DNA of 8,944 nt from an uncultured Dehalococcoidia bacterium (GTDB lineage: Bacteria > Chloroflexota > Dehalococcoidia > Tepidiformales > Tepidiformaceae), in NCBI GenBank assembly GCA_937954195.1, contig CALFYR010000698.1, forward strand, positions 1-8,944. The letters run 5' to 3'. A program made the translations under genes and the position numbers. Below are positions 1 to 6,154 of this stretch, in pieces (positions within the stretch are counted from its first letter, which is position 1; the number at the start of each line of letters is the position of its first letter). The notes under the pieces are model-generated. The model saw nothing but the letters and a program-made list of their open reading frames with translations. It was not told where the DNA came from and did no database searches.

Positions 1-1319
1 AGGACGTCGGCCCCGCCATCGGTTATGAGGACATCGTCTTCGATGCGAATCCCGCCGAAGTCGAGCATCGTTTCCACCCGGCCCCAGTTCACGTCGTCGC
101 GGAACTGTTGGCGGCGGCCGGGGTCAGTCAGCAGCGCCTTGATGAAGTAGATTCCCGGCTCGACGGTCACGACATAACCGGCCTCAAGCGGCAAGTCGGC
201 CCGGAGCCACTTCAGCCCGAAGCGGTCGCTCGGCGTGCGGCCCGCGAGACAGCCGCCGGCGTCATGCGTTGAAAGCCCAAGCATGTGTCCCAGCCCGTGA
301 GGGAAGAAGAGCGCGTGGACATCGCGGTCCACCAGGTCCGCCGGATTGCCCCGGAGCAGGCCGAGGTCGACAATCCCGGCTGCCATCTGCTCGCAGGCCG
401 CGAGGTGCAAATCCTTGTATTCGATTCCCGGCCGTGCGTTGTTGATGGCCGTGCGCTGCACATCGAGGACCAGCTGATAGAGGTCTCGCTGCGCGCCTTC
501 GAAGCGGCCATTGACCGGAAAGGTGCGGGTCACGTCGCTGGCATATCCCGCGACTTCGGCGCCAGCATCGATAAGCACGAGTTCGCCTTCGCGGAGCGTG
601 CGATTTGTCGGCGAGAAATGGAGGACTGCGCCGTTCGAACCGGTGCCGACGATTGAGCCGTAGGCGGTTCGTGGTGCGCCGTGGCGGAAGAACTCGGCCT
701 CCAACTCAACCTGCAGCCGTCGCTCATCCATACCGGGGCGTGCGAGGCGCCATGCAGCAAGGTGGCCCATCTTCGAGACGTTCGCGGCCTGCCGCATCAG
801 GGCGATTTCGGCCGGGTCCTTGGTGCGTCGCTGCTCAGAGACCTGGGTGCTCAGGCGTTCCGAAAGGTCATGGTCGAAGGTGATTTCGAGCGTGTGCCAG
901 CGAGCCAGCCCGTAACCGCCGGAGCGGCGCGTGAGGTCGCTGCTGCCAAGGATGGCCATCGGTTCGGCGCGGCGTTGCTCAAGCCATGCGGCGAATTCGT
1001 CGATGGGGCGGGCATCGAGCGCGGTCTCGGAGGCGAGCTTTTGGAGGTCTTCTCCTTCGCCAACCCAGACCCGGTCTTCCAGGCTTGCTGTGGGTGCGAA
1101 CAGGCGCCAGCCGTCGGACGGGTCGAAGGTGAGGACCGCGCCGGCAACATGGGCGGCGGCAAGGTAGGCAAACTCGGGATGGGCGTGGAACTCGTGGTAC
1201 TGGTCCGTACCTTCAACCGGGATGGGAAGCCCGGCGGGGATAACGACCGCTCCTCGTGAAAGGTCCCAGGATTTGGCGATTGCCTCGCGGCGGGGTGCGA
1301 GGTGCTCGGCTGATTGCAT
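1..1319 (-). CDS. pepP: Xaa-Pro aminopeptidase, peptidase family M24B (3' end outside window)
   Basis: This enzyme removes an N-terminal residue next to proline, using a two-metal centre (Mn in characterised relatives), most likely in the cytoplasm. Translation on the minus strand gives 439 residues before the window edge. The N-terminal half (about 1-165) fits the aminopeptidase P N-domain; the pita-bread catalytic domain follows. All five metal ligands can be placed: D251 in LIDAGAE, D262 in ARDVTRTFPV, H345 in HGLGH, E387 in VTVEPG and E427 in GIRIEDD. The spacing D251-D262-H345 equals that of E. coli PepP D260-D271-H354. The supporting histidines H341 and H352 are also present, so it should be active. 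Only some 10-30 C-terminal residues should be missing. The start ATG lies 9 nt after the stop of the upstream WYL regulator and has no Shine-Dalgarno, so translation is probably coupled. The molecule could instead be named a general M24 proline peptidase; the family call is secure. Confidence 0.93.
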   Translation of the reverse strand, partial: MQSAEHLAPRREAIAKSWDLSRGAVVIPAGLPIPVEGTDQYHEFHAHPEFAYLAAAHVAGAVLTFDPSDGWRLFAPTASLEDRVWVGEGEDLQKLASETALDARPIDEFAAWLEQRRAEPMAILGSSDLTRRSGGYGLARWHTLEITFDHDLSERLSTQVSEQRRTKDPAEIALMRQAANVSKMGHLAAWRLARPGMDERRLQVELEAEFFRHGAPRTAYGSIVGTGSNGAVLHFSPTNRTLREGELVLIDAGAEVAGYASDVTRTFPVNGRFEGAQRDLYQLVLDVQRTAINNARPGIEYKDLHLAACEQMAAGIVDLGLLRGNPADLVDRDVHALFFPHGLGHMLGLSTHDAGGCLAGRTPSDRFGLKWLRADLPLEAGYVVTVEPGIYFIKALLTDPGRRQQFRDDVNWGRVETMLDFGGIRIEDDVLITDGGADV

Positions 1320-1328
1320 GGAAGGAGT

Positions 1329-2309
1329 TTAGCGGGCTGCTGCTCCCTCGTTGTAGTTGGCGGCCGCCGCCTTCAGCGATGCGGCCACTTCGTCGCGCAG
1401 CTCGGGGGGTTCCACCACCACGGCTTCGGGCCCCCACGTGCGGACCCACGGCGTGATTTCGAGGAGGCTGGGGAGCGAAACGCGCAACCGCACGCCGCCG
1501 CCTTTCAGGTCCTCCAGTCGCTGCGATGGATGCCAGTAGCTTTCCCGGATCCGGGCGGCGACCGCCGGGGCGAAGTCGATGGTGACGTTGTGCTGGGCTT
1601 CGCCGAACACAACACCGCCCCAGCTGTGGCGCAGTCGGTCGGCAATCTCCGGCACGCGGTCGGGTTCGAACAGCTCGGTCATCACCTCGCAGTCCCGTAT
1701 CCGGTCCACCTTGAACGTGCGGACTTCCCCGTGTTCGTGGCTAAACCCGATGACGTAGGTCCCACTTTGCGTGTGGTCCAGGATGTATGGGTCGAGGAGG
1801 AAGGTCCTCGGCTCCTCGGAGTGGGCCGAGCGGTACGTCACCGAGGCGGTCCGGTTCGCGGCCCAGGCTTCGGTCAGGCGGCGAAGGACCTCGATGGCGT
1901 CCATGTCGGCCGGCAGGTTGTTGTATTCGTCCACCGTGCGGCGCATGTGCCCGGCGAGCCCGTCCGGAAGGGCGTCGGCAATCTTTTCGAGCGCCGAGAT
2001 GCCATCCGGGTCGCGTTCATCGGCCGAGCGGAGCATGAGCCGCGTCGCGAAATACACGGCGCGAGCTTCCTGCAACGTCAGGCGGACAGGGCCGAACACC
2101 AGGTTGGTGCCCGGCATGATCTTCCAACGGCGCCCTTCGTACACGAGCGGGACGTTGAGTTCGGTATCCAGCGCGAGCAGGTCTCGCTGGATGGTGCGCG
2201 CGCTGTAACCCAGCTCTCGCGCGAGTTCGGCGCAGCTCACGCTGCCGCGGCGGACCAGGACATCTCGAATCCTGAGCAGCCGCGTCGACCTACGGGTTTG
2301 TTCGGTCAT
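1329..2309 (-). CDS. WYL-domain HTH transcriptional regulator (YafY/PafC-like)
   Basis: This is a 326-residue predicted DNA-binding regulator. Residues about 8-63 form a DeoR/HTH_11-type winged helix, with the recognition helix around YSARTIQRDLLALD. Residues about 144-212 are the WYL ligand-sensing domain, ending in the typical FKVDRI element. Residues about 240-320 fit the WCX C-terminal extension (VTIDFAP...VVVEPPELRDEV). The WYL signature itself is divergent: GTYVIGFS stands where the family usually has W-Y-L. I chose the ATG at 2309 because the minus strand has AGGAGGTGGAG 7-12 nt upstream and the protein then begins in the usual way just before the HTH; the open frame extends 25 codons further up, through the operator-like repeats, which argues against the longer form. 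WYL proteins sense ligands, often nucleic acids or second messengers; the ligand here is unknown. It probably autoregulates through the repeats at 2358-2398 and is co-transcribed with the downstream aminopeptidase. Confidence 0.9.
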   Translation of the reverse strand: MTEQTRRSTRLLRIRDVLVRRGSVSCAELARELGYSARTIQRDLLALDTELNVPLVYEGRRWKIMPGTNLVFGPVRLTLQEARAVYFATRLMLRSADERDPDGISALEKIADALPDGLAGHMRRTVDEYNNLPADMDAIEVLRRLTEAWAANRTASVTYRSAHSEEPRTFLLDPYILDHTQSGTYVIGFSHEHGEVRTFKVDRIRDCEVMTELFEPDRVPEIADRLRHSWGGVVFGEAQHNVTIDFAPAVAARIRESYWHPSQRLEDLKGGGVRLRVSLPSLLEITPWVRTWGPEAVVVEPPELRDEVAASLKAAAANYNEGAAAR

Positions 2310-2328
2310 GAAACCGCTCCACCTCCTG
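2302..2328 (-). promoter_or_regulatory. Shine-Dalgarno that sets the WYL regulator start
   Basis: Read on the minus strand, AGGAGGTGGAG precedes the ATG at 2309. The second GGAG is 7 nt from the ATG and the first GGAGG is 12 nt away. It supports the start at 2309 over the upstream in-frame ATG at 2384. It is the clearest ribosome binding site in the window. Confidence 0.7.
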
Positions 2329-2357
2329 CCGGCGCCGTCTTGTGAATCGCCGGTCAG

Positions 2358-2398
2358 TGCGACGCTATGTCGCAATCGCGACAATTTGTGTCGCGATT
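2358..2398. promoter_or_regulatory. Putative operator: four alternating GCGAC/GTCGC half-sites
   Basis: Between the divergent WYL and DUF3090 genes the core pentamer occurs four times in alternating orientation: GCGAC 2359-2363, GTCGC 2369-2373, GCGAC 2378-2382 and GTCGC 2390-2394. Centre-to-centre steps are 10, 9 and 12 bp, about one helical turn each. The best pair is AATCGCGACA (2374-2383) and TGTCGCGATT (2389-2398), a perfect 10-bp inverted repeat with a 5-nt spacer. TGCGAC/GTCGCA (2358-2363 and 2369-2374) is a second perfect inverted repeat. A weak minus-strand -10-like hexamer, TAGCGT (2362-2367), lies within the array. The layout fits a dimeric or tetrameric regulator, most simply the adjacent WYL protein acting on its own promoter. 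The repeats are directly visible; the binding partner is an inference. Confidence 0.6.
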
Positions 2399-2410
2399 AA
2401 GCGCAATAAC

Positions 2411-2425
2411 TTCACGTTCCGTGAA
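2411..2425. repeat. Short palindrome TTCACG-TTC-CGTGAA
   Basis: A perfect inverted repeat with 6-bp arms and a 3-nt centre lies 13 bp to the right of the GTCGC array, in the same divergent region. It could be a site for a second regulator or part of the same control region. It is too short to exclude chance. Confidence 0.35.
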
Positions 2426-2498
2426 TTTTCTGCATCAGAGCTCTGGAAGTAAAGCCCATGCCGTCGGCGGATGCCGCACCACGTTCCACCGGGCGGAT

Positions 2499-2527
2499 AG
2501 GACGGAAAGCGCGGCGTCGCCTACGAT
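2499..2527 (+). promoter_or_regulatory. Putative promoter of the DUF3090 gene, leaderless type
   Basis: TACGAT at 2522-2527 matches the TANNNT -10 pattern and ends 8 nt before the ATG at 2536. A weak -35-like AGGACG (2499-2504) sits 17 nt upstream. Transcription would then begin at or next to the start codon, in keeping with the absence of a Shine-Dalgarno sequence before that ATG. Confidence 0.4.
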
Positions 2528-2535
2528 CAGCGCTC

Positions 2536-3045
2536 ATGGCAGAAACACGGGACTTTGGGCCGCTCGAACATATTTCGGCCGAAGCGATTGGCCAGCCTGG
2601 ACAGCGGCGATTCCGGCTGCGGGCGATCAATACCGAGGGCGAAACGGCGTCGCTGTGGCTTGAGAAAGAGCAGCTCTCCGCGCTGGGCGAGGCAATTGGC
2701 ACCGCGCTCGAGAACGAGGGCTACCGGTACGAACGCATGCCGCTGGACGACCTGGCGCCCGACCCGGTATTCCCGCTCAACGCGGGCGTGGACTTCCGGC
2801 TCGGACAGCTATCAATGGGCCTGAACACCGAGGCGAAGGCCATCATCCTGATCGCCGCCGACGGTCCGGAAGGCGCGGATTCGCTGACGGTGACCATGGA
2901 GTTCGACTACCGCCGGGCGCATGAGTTGCAGCGCGAAATCACCGACGTGGTTTCTGCGGGCCGGCCCCCGTGCCCGCTATGCACCGCTCCCATGGACCCC
3001 GCCGGTCACGTGTGCGTGCGCACGAACGGGCACAAACCGCACTAG
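2536..3045 (+). CDS. DUF3090 family protein
   Basis: This 169-residue protein of unknown function belongs to the DUF3090 family, known from Actinobacteria and Chloroflexota. Family hallmarks seen here are the N-terminal block around IGQPGQRRFRLRA (residues 18-30), WLEKEQLSAL (41-50) and the C-terminal cluster CPLCTAPMDPAGHVC (146-160) followed by an NGH near the end. C146, C149, H158 and C160 could bind a metal such as zinc; that is an inference from spacing. The protein has no signal peptide or membrane segment, so it is probably cytoplasmic. I chose the ATG at 2536 because the family block begins right after it and a -10-like TACGAT sits just upstream. A longer in-frame start at 2458, with GGAAG 8 nt before it, would add 26 basic residues that do not resemble the family. 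The gene is divergent from the WYL regulator, which may control it. No reaction can be assigned. Confidence 0.85.
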   Translation: MAETRDFGPLEHISAEAIGQPGQRRFRLRAINTEGETASLWLEKEQLSALGEAIGTALENEGYRYERMPLDDLAPDPVFPLNAGVDFRLGQLSMGLNTEAKAIILIAADGPEGADSLTVTMEFDYRRAHELQREITDVVSAGRPPCPLCTAPMDPAGHVCVRTNGHKPH

Positions 3046-3057
3046 CCGGGGCTACTG
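3040..3057. terminator. Weak inverted repeat across the convergent gene junction
   Basis: CACTAGC (3040-3046) and GCTACTG (3051-3057) pair with one mismatch around a 4-nt loop and include both convergent stop codons. The stem is short and neither strand has a T-tract, so this is a poor candidate for a bidirectional terminator. It is the only hairpin I see in the 6-nt gap. Confidence 0.15.
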
Positions 3058-4482
3058 ACCGCCCAGCTGGAGTGGAGTCGGCGATTCACGCGGCCCCTGG
3101 GTCGCCGTAGGTTCCGGCGTTTCCTCGTCGCCCGGCTCTGGAGTTTCTTCACCCTCGCCTGGTTCGATCGTCTCCTCAGCCTGCGTCGGCTCCGCCGTCG
3201 GCGAAGGCGCCTTCGTCGCGGTCGGCGGGGGCGTCTCTTCGTCGACCGGTTGGGATGGCGGCTGCGGTGGGGGCGGCGTGTACTTCGGAAGCGCCGGCAA
3301 CTCCTCCGCTGTGGCCGTCACGGTGAACTTGCTCTGGGTTCCGAGTACCTCGATGAAGATTGGGCCACGTTCGAACAGGATTTCGTTCCCGGCTGCGTCG
3401 TAGAACCGCGTGCGGGCCTCGCGGTCAGCCTTCTTCCAGGTTGCCTCGAACGCCTGGCCGCGCATGAAAATCGTCGCCTTGCCTTCGCCGAATTGCTCGA
3501 GCAGGTAGTGCCCGCGGGTATTCGCAACGAAGCCCGGCACCGTCATGACGATGACCGTGCGGAACATGAGTTGTTCGCCTGTTTCGCCGTCCTCCTGGGG
3601 GCCCCCGAACATGCTGCGGCCGTACGCCCCCGCCGCCTCGTCCCACTTCCAGTGGATTAACTGCCAGCCCGTGCGGCGGCCGCCGAAATCGACTTCCACT
3701 CCGCCCGCGGGAGTTCCCACCGCGGGAGTGTCCTCGGGGCCGAGGAAGAGCCAGGGTTCCACGGTGGGCGGGCCGGCGTATCCCTTGAGCGCTCCCATCT
3801 CCCGCAGGCGCTCTGTCGATGTCGCGAGGTTGTAGGGCGCGAATCGGCCGTCCACCCGGTAGTACGCGCGGTTTGCGATGGTATCGAAGGCGTCGAGGTC
3901 CTTGATTTGCCACTCGATGAGCTGGCCGCCGGCATCCGCCTCGTCGGTCGTGTGCGAACTCCCCGCGTGACCGTAGAGCGCGCCAAGTTCATCGACCCAG
4001 ATGACGAATGGCGTGCGCGCGGACCTCACCGGGAGCAGCACGTCGGCTTCCTGCTTCCAGAACACGGCCATCAAACGCGTAATCCCGCCTTCCACGAACG
4101 ACTCGTAAATGACGTCGGCCTTGTCCAGGCCGGTATGCGGGTACGAGCTCGGCGTGTTGTCGAACATGACGGCCAGCGGGAGGAGGTCTTTACGGGCCTC
4201 CCATTCCGCCTCGGACATGTACGTGCCATCGAGGATCGCGAAGTGCGCTGAGGGCGTCGGCGTCGGGCTTGGAGTTCGCGTGGCGGTCCGCGTCGCGGTT
4301 GGTTTCGCGGTCGGCTCGGACGTCGGCGTGGGTTCGGGTGTCGGTTCCGGAGCGGCAGAACTCGAACCACCGGCAGCGACAACCGCGACGACGATCACCG
4401 CGGCAATCGCGGCGATCACGGCCGCAGCTATCCCGCCGGCGAGGAAGGGGTTTCCCCGCGCGAGCGCCGTGAGGCGTTGCAT
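3052..4482 (-). CDS. Membrane-anchored DUF3048 (YerB-like) protein with Pro/Thr-rich linkers
   Basis: This 476-residue protein probably acts outside the membrane. A hydrophobic segment at about 14-37 lacks a lipobox Cys and likely serves as an N-terminal anchor. Residues about 41-79 form a Pro/Thr/Ser/Glu-rich stalk (PEPTPEPTPTSEPT then repeated ATRT). The DUF3048 N-domain spans about 91-230, with YESFVEGGITRLMAVF, PVRSARTPF and YGHAGSS; the DUF3048 C-domain spans about 255-390 (VEVDFGG, WKWDEAAGAYGRSMFGG, YYD-like RFYDAAGN). A second disordered tail rich in Pro, Thr and Glu fills about 402-476. The family includes Bacillus YerB, and its biochemical role is not established. The start at 4482 lacks a Shine-Dalgarno, but TAGCAT lies 6 nt upstream, with TTGAAC 17 nt further, so the mRNA is probably leaderless. 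The gene is convergent with the DUF3090 gene and divergent from pfkA. The family call is firm; function is unknown. Confidence 0.88.
   Translation of the reverse strand: MQRLTALARGNPFLAGGIAAAVIAAIAAVIVVAVVAAGGSSSAAPEPTPEPTPTSEPTAKPTATRTATRTPSPTPTPSAHFAILDGTYMSEAEWEARKDLLPLAVMFDNTPSSYPHTGLDKADVIYESFVEGGITRLMAVFWKQEADVLLPVRSARTPFVIWVDELGALYGHAGSSHTTDEADAGGQLIEWQIKDLDAFDTIANRAYYRVDGRFAPYNLATSTERLREMGALKGYAGPPTVEPWLFLGPEDTPAVGTPAGGVEVDFGGRRTGWQLIHWKWDEAAGAYGRSMFGGPQEDGETGEQLMFRTVIVMTVPGFVANTRGHYLLEQFGEGKATIFMRGQAFEATWKKADREARTRFYDAAGNEILFERGPIFIEVLGTQSKFTVTATAEELPALPKYTPPPPQPPSQPVDEETPPPTATKAPSPTAEPTQAEETIEPGEGEETPEPGDEETPEPTATQGPRESPTPLQLGGQ
4243..4362 (-). repeat. Low-complexity Pro/Thr-rich coding repeat (extracellular stalk)
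   Basis: The DNA for residues 41-80 of the DUF3048 protein consists of degenerate hexamer-like units (plus-strand GTCGGCGT, GTCGGGCT, GTTCGCGT, GTCGCGGT and similar). They encode alternating Pro-Thr, Glu-Pro-Thr and Ala-Thr-Arg-Thr. Such tracts commonly form stalks between a membrane anchor and a surface domain, and are prone to length variation. Confidence 0.6.
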
Positions 4483-4488
4483 GGACGG

Positions 4489-4517
4489 ATGCTAAGGACG
4501 CGGATGCGTGCGTTCAA
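4489..4517 (-). promoter_or_regulatory. Promoter of the DUF3048 gene, probably leaderless
   Basis: On the minus strand, TTGAAC (4512-4517) and TAGCAT (4489-4494) are separated by exactly 17 nt, a good match in form to a housekeeping sigma-factor promoter. The -10 ends 6 nt before the ATG at 4482, so the transcript should start at or beside the start codon. It faces away from the pfkA promoter region. Confidence 0.55.
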
Positions 4518-4569
4518 CGAACGGCGTTCGATTCGGGAATCGCTTTACCTGCTTCTTCGCGCCGGGAGG

Positions 4570-4599
4570 TTGCGACGAACCCCGCAAGGGCGGCACAGT
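4570..4599 (+). promoter_or_regulatory. Possible pfkA promoter
   Basis: TTGCGA (4570-4575) and CACAGT (4594-4599) are 18 nt apart, and the second hexamer ends 6 nt before the GTG start at 4606. The -35 matches the consensus at four of six positions; the -10 is poor. The arrangement resembles the other leaderless-type starts in the window, but the evidence is modest. Confidence 0.35.
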
Positions 4600-4605
4600 A
4601 CCAGC

Positions 4606-5577
4606 GTGAAACGCATTGGCATCCTTACGAGCGGCGGCGATGGGCCGGGCATGAACGCCGCCATCCGTGCCGCGGTTCGCGCCGCCACAGGGTACGGCGT
4701 GCGCATGGTGGGCTACCTCGATGGCTACTCAGGGTTCGTGAAGGGCAGCTTCATCGAACTCGACGACCGGTCGGTGGGGAACATCATTCAGCGTGGCGGC
4801 ACCATCATCGGCACCTCCCGTTCGAAGGAGTTCCACGACGCGGAGGTGCGCCACCGCGCGGTCGAACAGATGCGCGCCGACGGCATCGACGGCCTCATTG
4901 TGGTCGGCGGGGATGGCAGCTTCCGCGGGGCGCTCGCACTCCAGGACGAACTCGGCCTGCACGTCGCCGGCCTGCCCGGGACGATCGATAACGACGTCTG
5001 GGGCACAGACGAGACGATCGGGTTCGATACGGCCGTGAACACCGCGCTCCTCGCCATCGACCAGCTCCGCGATACCGGTGAATCGACCGGCATGATGTTC
5101 TTCGTCGAAGTCATGGGACGCACGAGCGGCGCCATCGCGCTCCACACGGCTGTCGCCGGCGGCGCCGCGGGCGTTGTCGTACCCGAGGCGAGCGAGGAGA
5201 TCGGCAAGCTGATCGAAGACCTTCGCGCATCGATTACCCGGGGCAAGCGAAGCCACATCGTTGTCGTGGCCGAAGGCGATGAGGCGGGCGGAGCCTTTAA
5301 CGTCGCGCAGGCCGTCGGCACGGCGCTCAACCATCCCTACCGCGTGGTTGTGCTGGGACACACCCAGCGCGGGGGCCGTCCGACCATGCGTGACCGCCTG
5401 GTCGCTTCCGAAGGCGGTGCGATGGCTGTGCAGGCGCTCGTCGAAGGCCGCAACGGCATCATGATCGGCCGCCAGGGCGGCGTCTCTGTCGAGGTGCCGC
5501 TGATCGACGTGGTCACGCACCAGCATCCCCCGGCCGACATCAAGCTTTTGAACCTGGCGCAGCAGCTTTCAGGCTAA
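4606..5577 (+). CDS. pfkA: ATP-dependent 6-phosphofructokinase
   Basis: This cytoplasmic enzyme phosphorylates fructose 6-phosphate to fructose 1,6-bisphosphate, the committed step of glycolysis. The 323-residue length matches bacterial PFK-A (about 320). Motifs in order are SGGDGPGMNAAIR (9-21), GGTIIGTSR (64-72), GGDGS (101-105), LPGTIDND (123-130) with catalytic D128, VEVMGR (167-172), VAEG (221-224) and LGHTQRGG (250-257). Gly at position 104 and Gly at 125 are the ATP-type residues; pyrophosphate-dependent enzymes usually carry Asp and Lys there. R21 and R25, which bind effectors in E. coli PFK, are kept, so allosteric control is possible. The open frame runs back to an ATG at 4477, but those 43 residues are Arg-rich and outside the fold; the GTG at 4606 puts KRIGILTSGGD at the N-terminus as in the family. 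The bcp gene follows 26 nt after the stop, likely in one operon. Confidence 0.93.
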   Translation: MKRIGILTSGGDGPGMNAAIRAAVRAATGYGVRMVGYLDGYSGFVKGSFIELDDRSVGNIIQRGGTIIGTSRSKEFHDAEVRHRAVEQMRADGIDGLIVVGGDGSFRGALALQDELGLHVAGLPGTIDNDVWGTDETIGFDTAVNTALLAIDQLRDTGESTGMMFFVEVMGRTSGAIALHTAVAGGAAGVVVPEASEEIGKLIEDLRASITRGKRSHIVVVAEGDEAGGAFNVAQAVGTALNHPYRVVVLGHTQRGGRPTMRDRLVASEGGAMAVQALVEGRNGIMIGRQGGVSVEVPLIDVVTHQHPPADIKLLNLAQQLSG

Positions 5578-5603
5578 CCACACCACAAAAACAAGGACCT
5601 GTC

Positions 5604-6077
5604 ATGGCATTCCCGGAACCCGGCGCCGATGCGCCAGCCTTCACCTTGAACGACCAGGACAACACCGAGGTCAGCCTCGCCGGACAGAAGGGCAAGTGGG
5701 TCGTGCTGTACTTCTACCCCCGCGACGACACGCCTGGATGCACGAAGGAAGCCTGCAACTTCCGCGACAACCATGCCGCAATTCAGGCCAGTGGGGCGGT
5801 CGTGCTCGGGGTGAGCGGCGATTCGACCGCGTCCCATGGGAAGTTTGCCCAGAAGTACAGCCTGCCGTTCTCGTTGCTCGCCGACGAAGGGAACGTGGTG
5901 GCCCGCGCCTACGGCGCCTGGGGCGAGAAGAAGAACTACGGCAAGACGTACGAAGGCATCATCCGTTCGACCATCATCATCGGGCCGGATGGCAAGGTGG
6001 CGAAGGTTTGGAAGTCGGTGAAACCGGATGGGCACGGCGAGCAGGTGCTCGAGTGGCTCCGCGCCAACGCGGGGTAG
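5604..6077 (+). CDS. bcp: Thioredoxin-dependent peroxiredoxin, Bcp/PrxQ type
   Basis: This thiol peroxidase reduces hydrogen peroxide and organic hydroperoxides in the cytoplasm, with electrons from thioredoxin. At 157 residues it has the usual Bcp length. The thioredoxin-fold core starts at WVVLYFYPRDDTPGCTKEAC (32-51). C46 is the peroxidatic cysteine and C51 the resolving cysteine, five residues later, as in atypical 2-Cys PrxQ. T43 and the Arg in IIRSTIIIGPDG (R121 region) complete the active-site set. AAGGA (5593-5597) lies 6 nt before the ATG and fixes the start. It follows pfkA by 26 nt on the same strand with no promoter or terminator visible between them, so the two are probably co-transcribed; no direct functional link to glycolysis is implied. 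Confidence 0.94.
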   Translation: MAFPEPGADAPAFTLNDQDNTEVSLAGQKGKWVVLYFYPRDDTPGCTKEACNFRDNHAAIQASGAVVLGVSGDSTASHGKFAQKYSLPFSLLADEGNVVARAYGAWGEKKNYGKTYEGIIRSTIIIGPDGKVAKVWKSVKPDGHGEQVLEWLRANAG

Positions 6078-6154
6078 GACGCTTCCCGTTCGTCGCCCGT
6101 AGTTCGACCTGCCGGTAGGATGACGCGCAACTCACCGGGCGAGGCGAAGCCCCT

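Noticed and set aside
1314..2345. Plus-strand open frame of 343 codons opposite the WYL gene
   Set aside because: It is antisense to a well-supported WYL regulator, has a composition typical of high-GC shadow frames and resembles no family I know.
2310..2384. N-terminal extension of the WYL regulator to the ATG at 2384
   Set aside because: It would run through the inverted repeats, and a strong Shine-Dalgarno supports the ATG at 2309.
2458..2535. N-terminal extension of the DUF3090 protein from ATG 2458
   Set aside because: Although GGAAG lies 8 nt before it, the 26 added residues are basic and unlike the family N-terminus; the start at 2536 fits better.
4477..4605. Upstream extension of pfkA to an ATG at 4477
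   Set aside because: The extra 43 residues are Arg-rich and do not belong to the PFK fold; GTG at 4606 gives the standard N-terminus and length.
4729..5526. Minus-strand open frame of 265 codons opposite pfkA
   Set aside because: It lies wholly within pfkA, whose catalytic motifs are all intact, and it lacks a ribosome binding site or recognisable domain.
6073..6154. Terminator or regulatory RNA between bcp and the M1 gene
   Set aside because: I found only a short direct repeat (GGTAGGA near 6074 and 6114) and a -10-like TAGGAT with no -35; no stable hairpin with a T-tract.
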